From Tannerella sp. (lineage in GTDB: Bacteria; Bacteroidota; Bacteroidia; Bacteroidales; Tannerellaceae): 64,000 nucleotides of DNA. Position 1 is the first letter of the stretch; the number at the start of each line of letters is the position of its first letter. The stretch is from the NCBI GenBank assembly GCA_031276175.1, contig JAISNP010000075.1, positions 1 through 64,000 on the forward strand, given 5' to 3'. Below, piece after piece: positions 31,084-40,140 of the stretch. The notes beneath the pieces were generated by a model. That model made no database searches. It was not told the DNA's origin and saw only the letters and a list, made by a program, of their open reading frames with translations. A program made the position numbers and the translations under genes.

Positions 31084-31586
31084 ACGCAACCCACCGCACA
31101 GCACACCGCTTCATGCCCGTATCGCTCCGCATCGACGGGCGCAACATACTCGTCGTCGGCGGAGGACGACTTGCGCTGCATAAAACCGCGCTCATCGCAC
31201 GTTTCACCCCGCGCATCACCGTCGTAGCCCCACGCTTCGACGACGGATTCCGGCACACGACATTCACCCTCCGACACAAAGAATATTCACCCGACGACCT
31301 CCGCGACATATTCCTCGTATACGCCTGTACCGACAGCGACGCGCTCAACGCACGCATCCGCGACGACGCCGCAGCACAAGGCATCCTCGCAAGCGTCTGC
31401 GACAACCCCGAGCGGTGCGACTTCATCTCCCCGGCAATATATATCAATAACAATGTAACCGTCTCCGTCTCGTCCGACGCACGCCGCGTCCGGCAATCCG
31501 TCCGCATCCGCGACGACATACGCCGCCTCGCCGAACAGGGACTTCTACGCATCTCCGAAGATGATACACTGCCGACTGATCAATAA
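31080..31586 (+). CDS. Precorrin-2 dehydrogenase (SirC/CysG-N/Met8-like)
   Basis: From ATG 31080: MPVSLRIDGRNILVVGGGRLALHKTALI...VYACTDSDALNARIRDDA...NPERCDFISPAIY. Confidence 0.85.
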   Translation: MNATHRTAHRFMPVSLRIDGRNILVVGGGRLALHKTALIARFTPRITVVAPRFDDGFRHTTFTLRHKEYSPDDLRDIFLVYACTDSDALNARIRDDAAAQGILASVCDNPERCDFISPAIYINNNVTVSVSSDARRVRQSVRIRDDIRRLAEQGLLRISEDDTLPTDQ

Positions 31587-32469
31587 CGCCGAGTACGACC
31601 TCGAAGCGCGCGAACGGCTGCGCCGCGACGTCGCGCCCGACCCGGCCCTGCCACACGTGCTCCTCGCCACCTGCAACCGCATCGAAGTGTACTGGGGAGA
31701 CGGCGACGCGCCCGAACACATCATGCGCCACCTCTGCCGCGTAGCCGCAGGACTCGAATCGGCGCTCGTCGGCGAACGCGCCGTACAGGGACAACTCAAA
31801 AACGCCTACGCCGACGCACTCGCACGATACAGCCTCCCCCCGCAGCTCAACCGCCTCTTCCAGTCCGCCATGCACGCCGGCAAACGCGTGCGCAACGAAA
31901 CGCGCATCGCCGAAGGAGCCGTATCACACAGCCAAGTCACCGTCGACATCCTCAAAACCCAAAACATCGACCTCCGCGAAAAAACCGTCGCCATCATCGG
32001 CGTCAACAAACTGACCGTCGACATACTCAAATACCTCGTCGCACGACAAGCCCGCCACCTCTTCCTCTCCAATCGACACATCGACAAAGCCGAAGCCCTC
32101 GCCCGGCAATACGGCGGCACAGCCCGACCGCTCGACGACCTCCGCCGCACCCTCGCACACGCCGACGTGCTCATCACCGCCACCTCCGCACCGCACCCCG
32201 TCGTCCGACCACACCACATCCCCGCCGACCGACAACTCCTCCTCTTCGACCTCGCCTTCCCCCGCGACGCCGAAGAAAGCATCGCCGCAATGAAAAACGT
32301 CACCCTCTTCAACCTCGAACACATCGAACGCTTCGCCGCCGCCAACCTCACCCTCCGCCATGCCGAAATCGACGCCGCCGAACGCATCATAGAAGAAGAA
32401 ATCCTCGCCTTCCTCCACTGGCAACGCCGCCGCATCCGCACCGCAACCTCCGCTCCGCAAAACGCATAA
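31561..32469 (+). CDS. hemA: Glutamyl-tRNA reductase, short form
   Basis: 302 aa; LLATCNRIEVYWGDGDAPEHIMRHLCRVAAGLESALVGERAVQGQLKNAY. Confidence 0.87.
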   Translation: MIHCRLINNAEYDLEARERLRRDVAPDPALPHVLLATCNRIEVYWGDGDAPEHIMRHLCRVAAGLESALVGERAVQGQLKNAYADALARYSLPPQLNRLFQSAMHAGKRVRNETRIAEGAVSHSQVTVDILKTQNIDLREKTVAIIGVNKLTVDILKYLVARQARHLFLSNRHIDKAEALARQYGGTARPLDDLRRTLAHADVLITATSAPHPVVRPHHIPADRQLLLFDLAFPRDAEESIAAMKNVTLFNLEHIERFAAANLTLRHAEIDAAERIIEEEILAFLHWQRRRIRTATSAPQNA

Positions 32470-32531
32470 AACCCCCTGCAAAGTTAATTAAACTTAAATA
32501 CACGCTTTTCCCACAAAAAATAACGCGATTC

Positions 32532-32562
32532 TTTGCAATCAATAAAATAATCCTTACATTTG
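32532..32562 (+). promoter_or_regulatory. Bacteroidetes-type promoter (TTTG-N19-TACATTTG)
   Basis: TTTG 32532-32535, TACATTTG 32555-32562, 19-nt spacing as at 8055-8085. Confidence 0.6.
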
Positions 32563-32773
32563 CCCCGCAATTAAAAATTAACCCGAATGGAATACAAACT
32601 ATATATCACGGCACCCCGTCACGTCCGAAACACATCCCCGGACGCACCCGGCGTTACCGCCAAGTATTCCGTACATCCTTTCATAATTATATACACACCC
32701 CGTCGAGCATCGGAAGCGTACAACCCTCACCCGGAAGTACGCCTCCGGGCCTCGACTTATTCCAACCGAACCT

Positions 32774-32941
32774 TCGGCGACGCCAACCAAGGTTTCGTTC
32801 ACGCCAACCAAACCTTTGTTCACGCCAACCAAGGTCTCGTTCACGCCAACCAAACCTTCGTTCACGCCAACCAAACCTTCGTTCACGCCAACCAAGGTTT
32901 CGTTCACGCCAACCAAACCTTCGTTGGCGCCAACCAAACAT
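32774..32941 (+). repeat. Array C: eight 21-bp units (TTCGTTCACGCCAACCAAACC)
   Basis: Units at 32774 + 21n; reverse complement of the unit equals the dominant unit of array F. Confidence 0.93.
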
Positions 32942-33020
32942 TGGTTGGCATGTGCAAAAGCCCGTCAGACGCCGCCAAAGGCATAATCGAAAGAAAATGT
33001 ATATTAAACGCATACCGCAT

Positions 33021-33262
33021 ATGACGCCTCTGCCGGCTGAAAGCCGTAATCTTCATAACCGGCGGTCAACGACCGCCGGCACGGAAGCCGCTCCGCAGCG
33101 ATTGCCTGTAAGGCAAGACGGCGCAGCGTCATCTTCGTCCTGCCTTTCAGGCAGCAGGCGCGGATTACCCATCCGTACCGCAAGCCGCAGGCATTGCGGT
33201 TATGAAAATAACGCCCTTCGGGCTGTCCGGCCGTACGCGCGGTATACATTATATATGATATG
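33021..33262 (+). ncRNA. Dense hairpin block (possible structured 5' UTR or REP/MITE-like element)
   Basis: CCGGCGGTC-AAC-GACCGCCGG, CGGCT-GAA-AGCCG, TTGCC-TGTAA-GGCAA, CTGCC-TTTCA-GGCAG, CCGCAA-N10-TTGCGG, GCCCTTCGGGC; ATGACGC/GCGTCAT could close part of it. Confidence 0.45.
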
Positions 33263-33312
33263 CGCATTATTTTAAATAAATACATTACAAACTTCAAAAA
33301 CAAGAATCGAAT

Positions 33313-33978
33313 ATGGCAAGAGTTGATTACATCCCGCGTCAGGACGGAAAATTCCTCGAATGGGCGCACAAACTTATTCTCTATCTGAAAGCCCACCTTA
33401 CGGCATGGGGCATAGACCCGGACCTTGTAGCGCCGATTGAAACGCTGTACAACATCTACTCGAACGCCTACACGCTGGCGCAAGACCCGAACCGGGGCAA
33501 GGTGGACGTGCTGTCGAAAAACGAATCGCGCGATGCGCTGAAAGCAGCCCTGCGGCAGTTCGTGAAAGAACATCTTATTTACAACTCGCTCATCACGAAC
33601 GAAGACCGCGAGCATATGGGACTGCCGATACACGATACGAAACCCACGCCGCCGCGCGTGCCGACCGACATGCCGATAGCCGAAATCAATTTCGCTACGC
33701 ACCTGCAACACATTATCCACGTAAAGACCGGCACGCTCACCGGCCGCGCCAAACCGTCGGATGCGCACTCCTTCGAAGTGTGGAACAAAGTAGGCGGCGA
33801 CCAGCCTAAGGACGACAGCGAGTGGAGCTACGTCAACACGTCGACACGCTCGCCCCTCACCGTCAACTATCCGCTCGCCGACGTGGGTAAGACGGTCTAC
33901 TACCGCTTCCGCTGGCTGAATACGCGCAATCAGGCCGGCCCGTGGAGCGAGGCGATCATCAGCGCAGTCATTGCATAA
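33313..33978 (+). CDS. Hypothetical protein, helical N-terminus plus FN3/Ig-like C-terminus
   Basis: 221 aa; ...HVKTGTLTGRAKPSDAHSFEVWNKVGG...VGKTVYYRFRWLNTRNQAGPWSEAIISAVIA. Confidence 0.8.
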   Translation: MARVDYIPRQDGKFLEWAHKLILYLKAHLTAWGIDPDLVAPIETLYNIYSNAYTLAQDPNRGKVDVLSKNESRDALKAALRQFVKEHLIYNSLITNEDREHMGLPIHDTKPTPPRVPTDMPIAEINFATHLQHIIHVKTGTLTGRAKPSDAHSFEVWNKVGGDQPKDDSEWSYVNTSTRSPLTVNYPLADVGKTVYYRFRWLNTRNQAGPWSEAIISAVIA

Positions 33979-34008
33979 GCATACCTCAGCTGCGTTTCTT
34001 CGTATTAT

Positions 34009-35286
34009 ATGAAATCTAAAAGGGCTGCCTCCCGCCGTGCGTTCCGCGAAGCGGAGGCCGTAATCCCCGGCGGCGTAAACAGTCCGGTGCGGGCGTTGCG
34101 CGCCGTGGGCGAGACGCCGCTTTTCATCGACCGGGCCGACGGCGCCGACCTTTACGACATCGACGGGAACCGCTTTACGGACTTTTGCCTCTCGTGGGGT
34201 GTTTTTATTCTGGGATATAATCATCCGGAGGTAGCCGAAGCCGTGCGCGCGTCGATTTCGCGCGGCACAAGCTTCGGTATTCCTACCGTGCACGAGACCA
34301 CGCTCGCGCGTCAGGTCAACCGGCACATGCCGGGGATGGAGAAAGTGCGCTTCGTGAACTCCGGCACCGAGGCGGTGATGAGCGCCGTGCGGCTTGCGCG
34401 GGGATATACGGGTCGCGACCTGCTCGTGAAGTTCGACGGCTGCTACCACGGTCATGCCGACCACCTTCTGGTTTCGGCGGGGTCGGGCGTGGCGGTGCTG
34501 GGACGGTCGTCGTCGGCAGGCGTGCCGGACAGCTTTGTGGCTTCGACCGTCAGCCTTCCGTTCAACGACTTCGAGGCGGTCGACCGCTTCTTCCGCTCGC
34601 GCGGCGAACGCGTGGCGGCGGTGATCGTCGAGCCTGTGCCGGCGAACATGGGGGTCGTGCTGCCGGCAGACGGCTTTTTGAGCTATCTGCACGCCGTGAC
34701 GCGGTATTACGGTTCGCTGCTGATCTTCGACGAGGTGATTACGGGGTTCCGCCTGTCTGCCGGCGGGGCGCAGGAGGCATATAAGGTCGCGCCCGACCTG
34801 ACGACGGTGGGGAAGATAGTGGGCGGCGGCTTCCCGGCGGCGGCTTTCGGCGGTCGTGCGGACATCATGTCGCGGCTTGCTCCCGACGGAGATGTGTATC
34901 AGGCGGGCACGCTGTCGGGCAATCCCGTGGCCATGTGCGCGGGGATCGAAACGCTTCGCGTCCTGTCCGGCGAGGGGTTTTATGAACGGCTTGAGGACAA
35001 GTCGGCGATCTTTTTTGCGGCGCTCGAATCGCGCATCGCGGGCAAAGACATCGTGCTGAACCGCGCGGGCAGCATGTTTACCCTCTTTTTCGGCGTAGAG
35101 GAGGTGCGCACGTTCGAAGATGCGAAGAAGGCCGACGGCGAAAGGTTTGCGCGCTTCTTCAGGCATATGCTGGCGCACGATTTCTACATTTCTCCTTCGC
35201 AGTTTGAGGCGTGCTTCGTCTCTGCGGCGCACGCGGACGACGAGCTGATGCGCTTTGCGGACGCCGTGGCCTCGTTTCGCGGCTGA
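34009..35286 (+). CDS. hemL: Glutamate-1-semialdehyde 2,1-aminomutase
   Basis: 425 aa; AVIPGGVNSPVRA, FVNSGTEAVMSAVRLARG, GGGFPAAAFGGRADIM. Confidence 0.95.
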   Translation: MKSKRAASRRAFREAEAVIPGGVNSPVRALRAVGETPLFIDRADGADLYDIDGNRFTDFCLSWGVFILGYNHPEVAEAVRASISRGTSFGIPTVHETTLARQVNRHMPGMEKVRFVNSGTEAVMSAVRLARGYTGRDLLVKFDGCYHGHADHLLVSAGSGVAVLGRSSSAGVPDSFVASTVSLPFNDFEAVDRFFRSRGERVAAVIVEPVPANMGVVLPADGFLSYLHAVTRYYGSLLIFDEVITGFRLSAGGAQEAYKVAPDLTTVGKIVGGGFPAAAFGGRADIMSRLAPDGDVYQAGTLSGNPVAMCAGIETLRVLSGEGFYERLEDKSAIFFAALESRIAGKDIVLNRAGSMFTLFFGVEEVRTFEDAKKADGERFARFFRHMLAHDFYISPSQFEACFVSAAHADDELMRFADAVASFRG

Positions 35287-35330
35287 TTTTGCCGCCGGCA
35301 GGGCAATCCGAAAATACCACAAAAGCGTTA

Positions 35331-35361
35331 TTTCCCGTGCGACGGCGCGCGGATACCTTTG
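35331..35361 (+). promoter_or_regulatory. Promoter of leader L1 (TTTC-N19-TACCTTTG)
   Basis: Conserved with L2 at 42513-42543. Confidence 0.55.
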
Positions 35362-35389
35362 CACCGTAAAATTTAAATGATACGGTACA

Positions 35390-35515
35390 ATGTCACATAC
35401 AAATACAACAGAGATTAGAAAGGAGCTGCGCATGTCGTCCCGGTGGGGGACGGTGCGCGGCTGTATGCGTCGCACCCCGGCGGGCGCGCCTGCACGCAAA
35501 ACTTATACACTTTAA
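35390..35515 (+). CDS. 41-aa leader sORF upstream of SusC (or 27-aa form from internal ATG after AAAGGAG)
   Basis: MSHTNTTEIRKELRMSSRWGTVRGCMRRTPAGAPARKTYTL*; 25 of 41 residues identical to the sORF at 42572..42697. Confidence 0.55.
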   Translation: MSHTNTTEIRKELRMSSRWGTVRGCMRRTPAGAPARKTYTL

Positions 35516-35534
35516 TATATATACATAAACAAAA

Positions 35535-35578
35535 AGCGTCCCCCTCCTGTGAGTAGCAATATACATCGGGGGGACGCT
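35535..35578 (+). promoter_or_regulatory. Long-loop hairpin in SusC leader L1
   Basis: AGCGTCCCCC-TCCTGTGAGTAGCAATATACATC-GGGGGGACGCT; identical 44 nt at 42717-42760. Confidence 0.75.
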
Positions 35579-35601
35579 TGAAAAACCAATACTAATTTAA
35601 C

Positions 35602-38600
35602 ATGACAAAATTATTACAAATTCTCGAATCGGAGAAGCGATTCGCATTTATTATTTTATTTTTTCTTGCGTCGGTCGGACTCTCATCGGTTTCCGGGCAG
35701 ACGTTGAAAGGCGTAGTGAAGGACAGCCGGACGGGGGAGGCGTTGATTGGGGCGAATGTTTTCGTCAAAATCGCTTCGTCGCGGCAGGGCACGGTGACGG
35801 ACGGCGACGGTCGTTTCGGCATTACGGTATCTTCGTTTCCCGCAACGATCGAAATAAGCTACGTGGGATACAGGACGCAGGAAACGGACATATACGAGCG
35901 TCCTGCGGAGGAGGTTGTGTTTTCGCTTGTCGAAGACGTGAATCTGCTTAATGAAGTAGTGGTCGTGTCGGACGGCTATGTGACGCAGGAGCGAAAGCTT
36001 TATACCGGTTCGTCGAGCGTCCTGAACAGCGCGATAATCGGCGCGAAGCCGGCGGCGTCTCCCGTCGTATCGCTTCAGGGCGAGGTGGCGGGTCTGAACG
36101 TCAACCTGTCGACCAGCCAGCCGGGCGGAAACGTGCAGGTACGCCTGCGCGGGCTGGGTTCGCTGGCGCTGAACTCGAACCCGCTGTATGTGGTCGACGG
36201 AATGATCGTCAATTCGGGCGACCTGTCGCGCCTGACGACGACGTCGAGCGCGCTGGCGGGGATTAATCAGGAAGATATAGAAGATGTGACGGTGCTGAAA
36301 GATGCGGCGGCGGCAGCGGTCTACGGTTCGCGCGGCTCGAACGGCGTAATCATCATCACGACCAAAAAGGGACGCGCGGGAAAGACGCAGGTCAGCTTCG
36401 ACGTGGAGGCGGGCGCCACGCGCGCAATACCTTTCCCCGACGCAGGCCAGCCGCTGAACGCGCAACAGTTCAGCGAACTCTTCATCGAAGGGCTTGTGAA
36501 CGCCGGCACTTACGGCGAAAAGGAGATAGCCGACCTTGCGGACAGCTACGGCTTCAACTCGGGGCGCAGCAACGACTGGCAGGACATCATCTACCGGACG
36601 GGGACGCAGCAGCAGTATAATGTGTCCGTGCGCGGGGGTAACGAGCAGACGAAGCTTTTTGCTTCGGCCGGATATTTTTCGCAGGAGGCGACTACCCGCG
36701 GCTCGGACATGCGCCGGATTTCGTCGCTGATAAACGTAGACCAGAAGATAAGCAACCGGTTTTCGCTTTCTGCCGGCCTGAACGTATCCAACGTGTTTCA
36801 ACATGCGCCGGAGGGCGGCACAGGCTCGTGGGCGAACCCGATATTTGCGGGGCGGATACTTCGTCCGTTCCAGATGGCGTACAACGAAGACGGAAGCTGG
36901 AACACGAACAGCTCCGACCCCCTGGGCTATACGGCGCATAAAAACGTGCTGTATCTTGCGGCACACGACGTGCGCACGCTCAACGCCTTGAAGGGGCTGG
37001 GCAACGTCAGCCTGAAATGGAACGTCTGGGACAGGCTGAACTACACGAGCTACGTGAGCGTGGATTACAACAATCTGGAGGAATATCGCTACGATAATCC
37101 CGTGCTGGGCGATGCCATGAGCGTGGGGGGGCGTGTGAACCAGTATTACACGCGCTATTTCAACTGGCTGACGCGCAATCAGCTGGATTATCGCTATCAT
37201 TATCTTGGCGACGAGGATGCGTCGAACGTGGCGGCCGTAGTGGGTTACGAGGCGCAGGAATCTTCGCAGTTGAATTTGAGCGGCACGGGTACGGGGTTTC
37301 CGTCGAAGCCGACGCCGCCCGTGCTGTCGAATGCGGCGGTGGTTACGAACGCGGCTGCGAACCACTCGCAGTATGCTTTCATCTCATTTTATTCCCGACT
37401 GAACGCCGGCTATAAAAACCGGTACTCGGCGAGCGCATCGTTCCGGCGCGACGGGTCGTCGGTGTTCGGAATGAATAATCGCTACGGCAATTTCTGGTCG
37501 GTGGGCGCCAACTGGAACGCGGAGCAGGAGGATTTTTTCAAACGGCAACGCCTCCTGTCGAGCGCGCGGTTGCACGTGTCGTACGGCACGACGGGCAATG
37601 CGCAGGGCATATCGAACTATGCGGCGAAACCGCTGGCGGCATACGGTTCGAACTACACGACGGGGAACGGGCAGAATTACAGTACGATCGGCAATCTCGA
37701 CCTGACGTGGGAGAAACAGAAGAAATTTGACGTGGGCGCCGAGTTGGGATTTTTCGACAACCGCCTGCTCGTCATCCCGGACTTTTATGTGAATAATGTG
37801 GACGGGCTGATACAGAGCCTTCCGCTTTCGCGCACGACGGGCTTCTCGTCCATTTCCTATTCCAACGTAGGTTCGATGCGTAACAGCGGCGTTGAATTGA
37901 CGGTGAAGAGCGAAAACGTGCGGGCGAAGCATTTTTCGTGGACAAGCAGCTTCAACATCGCGTTCAACCGGAACGAGATTACGGGTCTGGCAAAGTCGGC
38001 GGGCGGTGCGAACGGAAGTTATTATCTCGAAAACGGATACGACTATTATACGTACTACGTGCGGCTGTATGCGGGCGTCAATCCCGATAACGGCGAGGCG
38101 CTGTGGTATAAAGACGCATCGCAGACGGAAACGACGAACAAATATAACGACGCCGAACGCGTGCCGTACAAGTCTGCCTCCCCGAAATATTACGGGGGCT
38201 TCCACAATACGCTCGAGTACCGGGGCATACGCTTGAGCGCAGAAATATATTTCAATATCGGAAACTATGTGGTCGACAGTTGGTCGACGCGTTTTTACGA
38301 CGGCGAATACTTTGCTTTCAACAAGTACAGGCGCGAATACGAGAAACGCTGGACAGCGCCGGGGCAAATCACCGACGTGCCGAAATATATCTACGGCGGC
38401 GGCGCGCAAGCCCAGTCCAACGACTTTTCGTCGCGCTTTCTGTACGACGGTTCGTTCGTGCGATTGAAAAATGTCACCCTGGGATATGATTTGACGAAGG
38501 TTTCGCAACACCTTGTGCCCGGAGTCGGTAAGGTATACCTGTTCGGACGTGCGGGCAACCTTTTCACCAAGACTTTTGACGACAGGCTGCCGTTTGACCC

Positions 38601-38667
38601 CGAGTCGGGCAACGTTACTATCCCGCTTTACAACACGTATTCATTCGGTATAAATGTAGAACTATAA
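35602..38667 (+). CDS. SusC/RagA-family TonB-linked outer membrane protein
   Basis: 1021 aa; LKGVVKDSRTGEALIGANVF, plug DVTVLKDAAAAAVYGSRGSNGVIIITTKKG. Confidence 0.96.
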   Translation: MTKLLQILESEKRFAFIILFFLASVGLSSVSGQTLKGVVKDSRTGEALIGANVFVKIASSRQGTVTDGDGRFGITVSSFPATIEISYVGYRTQETDIYERPAEEVVFSLVEDVNLLNEVVVVSDGYVTQERKLYTGSSSVLNSAIIGAKPAASPVVSLQGEVAGLNVNLSTSQPGGNVQVRLRGLGSLALNSNPLYVVDGMIVNSGDLSRLTTTSSALAGINQEDIEDVTVLKDAAAAAVYGSRGSNGVIIITTKKGRAGKTQVSFDVEAGATRAIPFPDAGQPLNAQQFSELFIEGLVNAGTYGEKEIADLADSYGFNSGRSNDWQDIIYRTGTQQQYNVSVRGGNEQTKLFASAGYFSQEATTRGSDMRRISSLINVDQKISNRFSLSAGLNVSNVFQHAPEGGTGSWANPIFAGRILRPFQMAYNEDGSWNTNSSDPLGYTAHKNVLYLAAHDVRTLNALKGLGNVSLKWNVWDRLNYTSYVSVDYNNLEEYRYDNPVLGDAMSVGGRVNQYYTRYFNWLTRNQLDYRYHYLGDEDASNVAAVVGYEAQESSQLNLSGTGTGFPSKPTPPVLSNAAVVTNAAANHSQYAFISFYSRLNAGYKNRYSASASFRRDGSSVFGMNNRYGNFWSVGANWNAEQEDFFKRQRLLSSARLHVSYGTTGNAQGISNYAAKPLAAYGSNYTTGNGQNYSTIGNLDLTWEKQKKFDVGAELGFFDNRLLVIPDFYVNNVDGLIQSLPLSRTTGFSSISYSNVGSMRNSGVELTVKSENVRAKHFSWTSSFNIAFNRNEITGLAKSAGGANGSYYLENGYDYYTYYVRLYAGVNPDNGEALWYKDASQTETTNKYNDAERVPYKSASPKYYGGFHNTLEYRGIRLSAEIYFNIGNYVVDSWSTRFYDGEYFAFNKYRREYEKRWTAPGQITDVPKYIYGGGAQAQSNDFSSRFLYDGSFVRLKNVTLGYDLTKVSQHLVPGVGKVYLFGRAGNLFTKTFDDRLPFDPESGNVTIPLYNTYSFGINVEL

Positions 38668-38679
38668 ATTAAAAAAGAC

Positions 38680-40122
38680 ATGAACGTAAAAATATATCCG
38701 GTTATCGCGGCGGCAATATTCCTGACCTCCTCATGCAGCGAGGCCTTCCTCGAACGCGAGCCTTCGAACGGCGTAGACGTAACTGCCGCCCTGCAAACGC
38801 CGGCCGATCTGGCCGATGCCGTAAACGGGCTGTATGCCACAGTCAAAAGCTCGTCATTTCTGGGTCGGGACGTGCTTGTGCTCAATGACCTGCTGGCCGA
38901 CAACGATTTTATAAGCACAAATAATTACGGACGTTTCCTTGCGGAAAACGCCTATACCTTTTCGCAGAGCAGCGGAAGCGCTTCGGGGATATGGTCTCAG
39001 GGCTATTACGTCATACTGCAGGCAAACCGGATCCTTTATGCGGATTTGCCGCCGGACGACGCTACCAATCACCTGAAAGGAGAAGCCTATGCCATAAGGG
39101 GACTGGCCTATCTGGTGCTGGTCAACTTCTTCGGCGCGCCGCATACGGTATCTTCATCCGCTCCGGGCGTGCCGATTGTCACGCAGCCCGTTTTCGTGAC
39201 AGGCACGTCGTCCGTACCCGCGCGAAACACGGTTGCCGAGGTTTATCAACAAATCATCGCCGATCTGGACGAGGCTTTCAAGCTAATTCCGGACAGGGGA
39301 ATTGATGCGGCATACCACAACACGAGTTCCAACTACCTTACCCGTTACGCGGTGAAGGCGCTTCTGTCGAGGGCGCACCTCTACAGCGGCAATTATGCCG
39401 GCGCACGCGACGCCGCACAGGAAGTCATCGAAAAAGGCGGCTATACGCTGACGAAATCGGAAAGCGACTATCTGGCTTACTGGGCAAGCAATACGCCGTC
39501 GACCAACAAGGTAGAAACAATATGGGAGCTGAACATGAGCGTGACGAGCAATAACGGCGGCAACGGCATCGACCACATGTACAATCAGGCGGGTTACGGC
39601 GATTTACTGGCAAACAAGGAAGTGTACGAGCTTTATTCGGATACCGACAGCCGCAAAAAGCTGGTCGTCGACGGCACGCGCCGCGGAGGAAGCCAGAAGG
39701 CCTACATCTGCAACAAATATACGAACACGGCTTCGGGCGACAGAGATGAAGTGAAAATCATACGTCTGGCCGAGGTCTACCTTACGCTGGCCGAAGCCCT
39801 CGCACAGACAAACGACGAGCCGGGCGCACTGAAGTATCTGAATCTGATTGCCCAACTGCGCGACCCCGAATTTGCGGGATTCACTTCAAGCGGCAGGCAA
39901 CTGATAGACGACATTGTGAACGAGCGCAGGAAAGAACTTGTATTCGAAGGATTCCGCCTTTTCGACCTTCTACGGCTAAACAGAGAGATTGTCCGCCCGG
40001 TGCAGCCCTACAGCACAACCACGTATCCCCTCGTCTCGCTTAGCGACCACCGGCGGATACAGGCCATACCCCAGACGGAATTGGACGTAAACCCCAACAT
40101 AGTACAAAACCCCGGATATTGA
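38680..40122 (+). CDS. SusD/RagB-family lipoprotein
   Basis: 480 aa; SSCSEAFLEREPSNGV..., ERRKELVFEGFRLFDLLRLNREI. Confidence 0.95.
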   Translation: MNVKIYPVIAAAIFLTSSCSEAFLEREPSNGVDVTAALQTPADLADAVNGLYATVKSSSFLGRDVLVLNDLLADNDFISTNNYGRFLAENAYTFSQSSGSASGIWSQGYYVILQANRILYADLPPDDATNHLKGEAYAIRGLAYLVLVNFFGAPHTVSSSAPGVPIVTQPVFVTGTSSVPARNTVAEVYQQIIADLDEAFKLIPDRGIDAAYHNTSSNYLTRYAVKALLSRAHLYSGNYAGARDAAQEVIEKGGYTLTKSESDYLAYWASNTPSTNKVETIWELNMSVTSNNGGNGIDHMYNQAGYGDLLANKEVYELYSDTDSRKKLVVDGTRRGGSQKAYICNKYTNTASGDRDEVKIIRLAEVYLTLAEALAQTNDEPGALKYLNLIAQLRDPEFAGFTSSGRQLIDDIVNERRKELVFEGFRLFDLLRLNREIVRPVQPYSTTTYPLVSLSDHRRIQAIPQTELDVNPNIVQNPGY

Positions 40123-40140
40123 ACAGTTAAATTCACCATC

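Noticed and set aside
30408-31586. 392-aa plus-strand ORF as one protein
   Set aside because: Only the part from ATG 31080 matches precorrin-2 dehydrogenase; the N-terminal part is an out-of-frame reading of hemB.
33004-35499. 831-aa minus-strand ORF
   Set aside because: Antisense to hemL and 33313..33978; composition is typical of shadow frames.
35535-35578. Rho-independent terminator
   Set aside because: Strong stem but a 23-nt loop and no U-tract; it lies just before the SusC start, so treated as a leader element.
35683-37365. 560-aa minus-strand ORF
   Set aside because: Antisense to the SusC gene, Arg/His-rich shadow frame.
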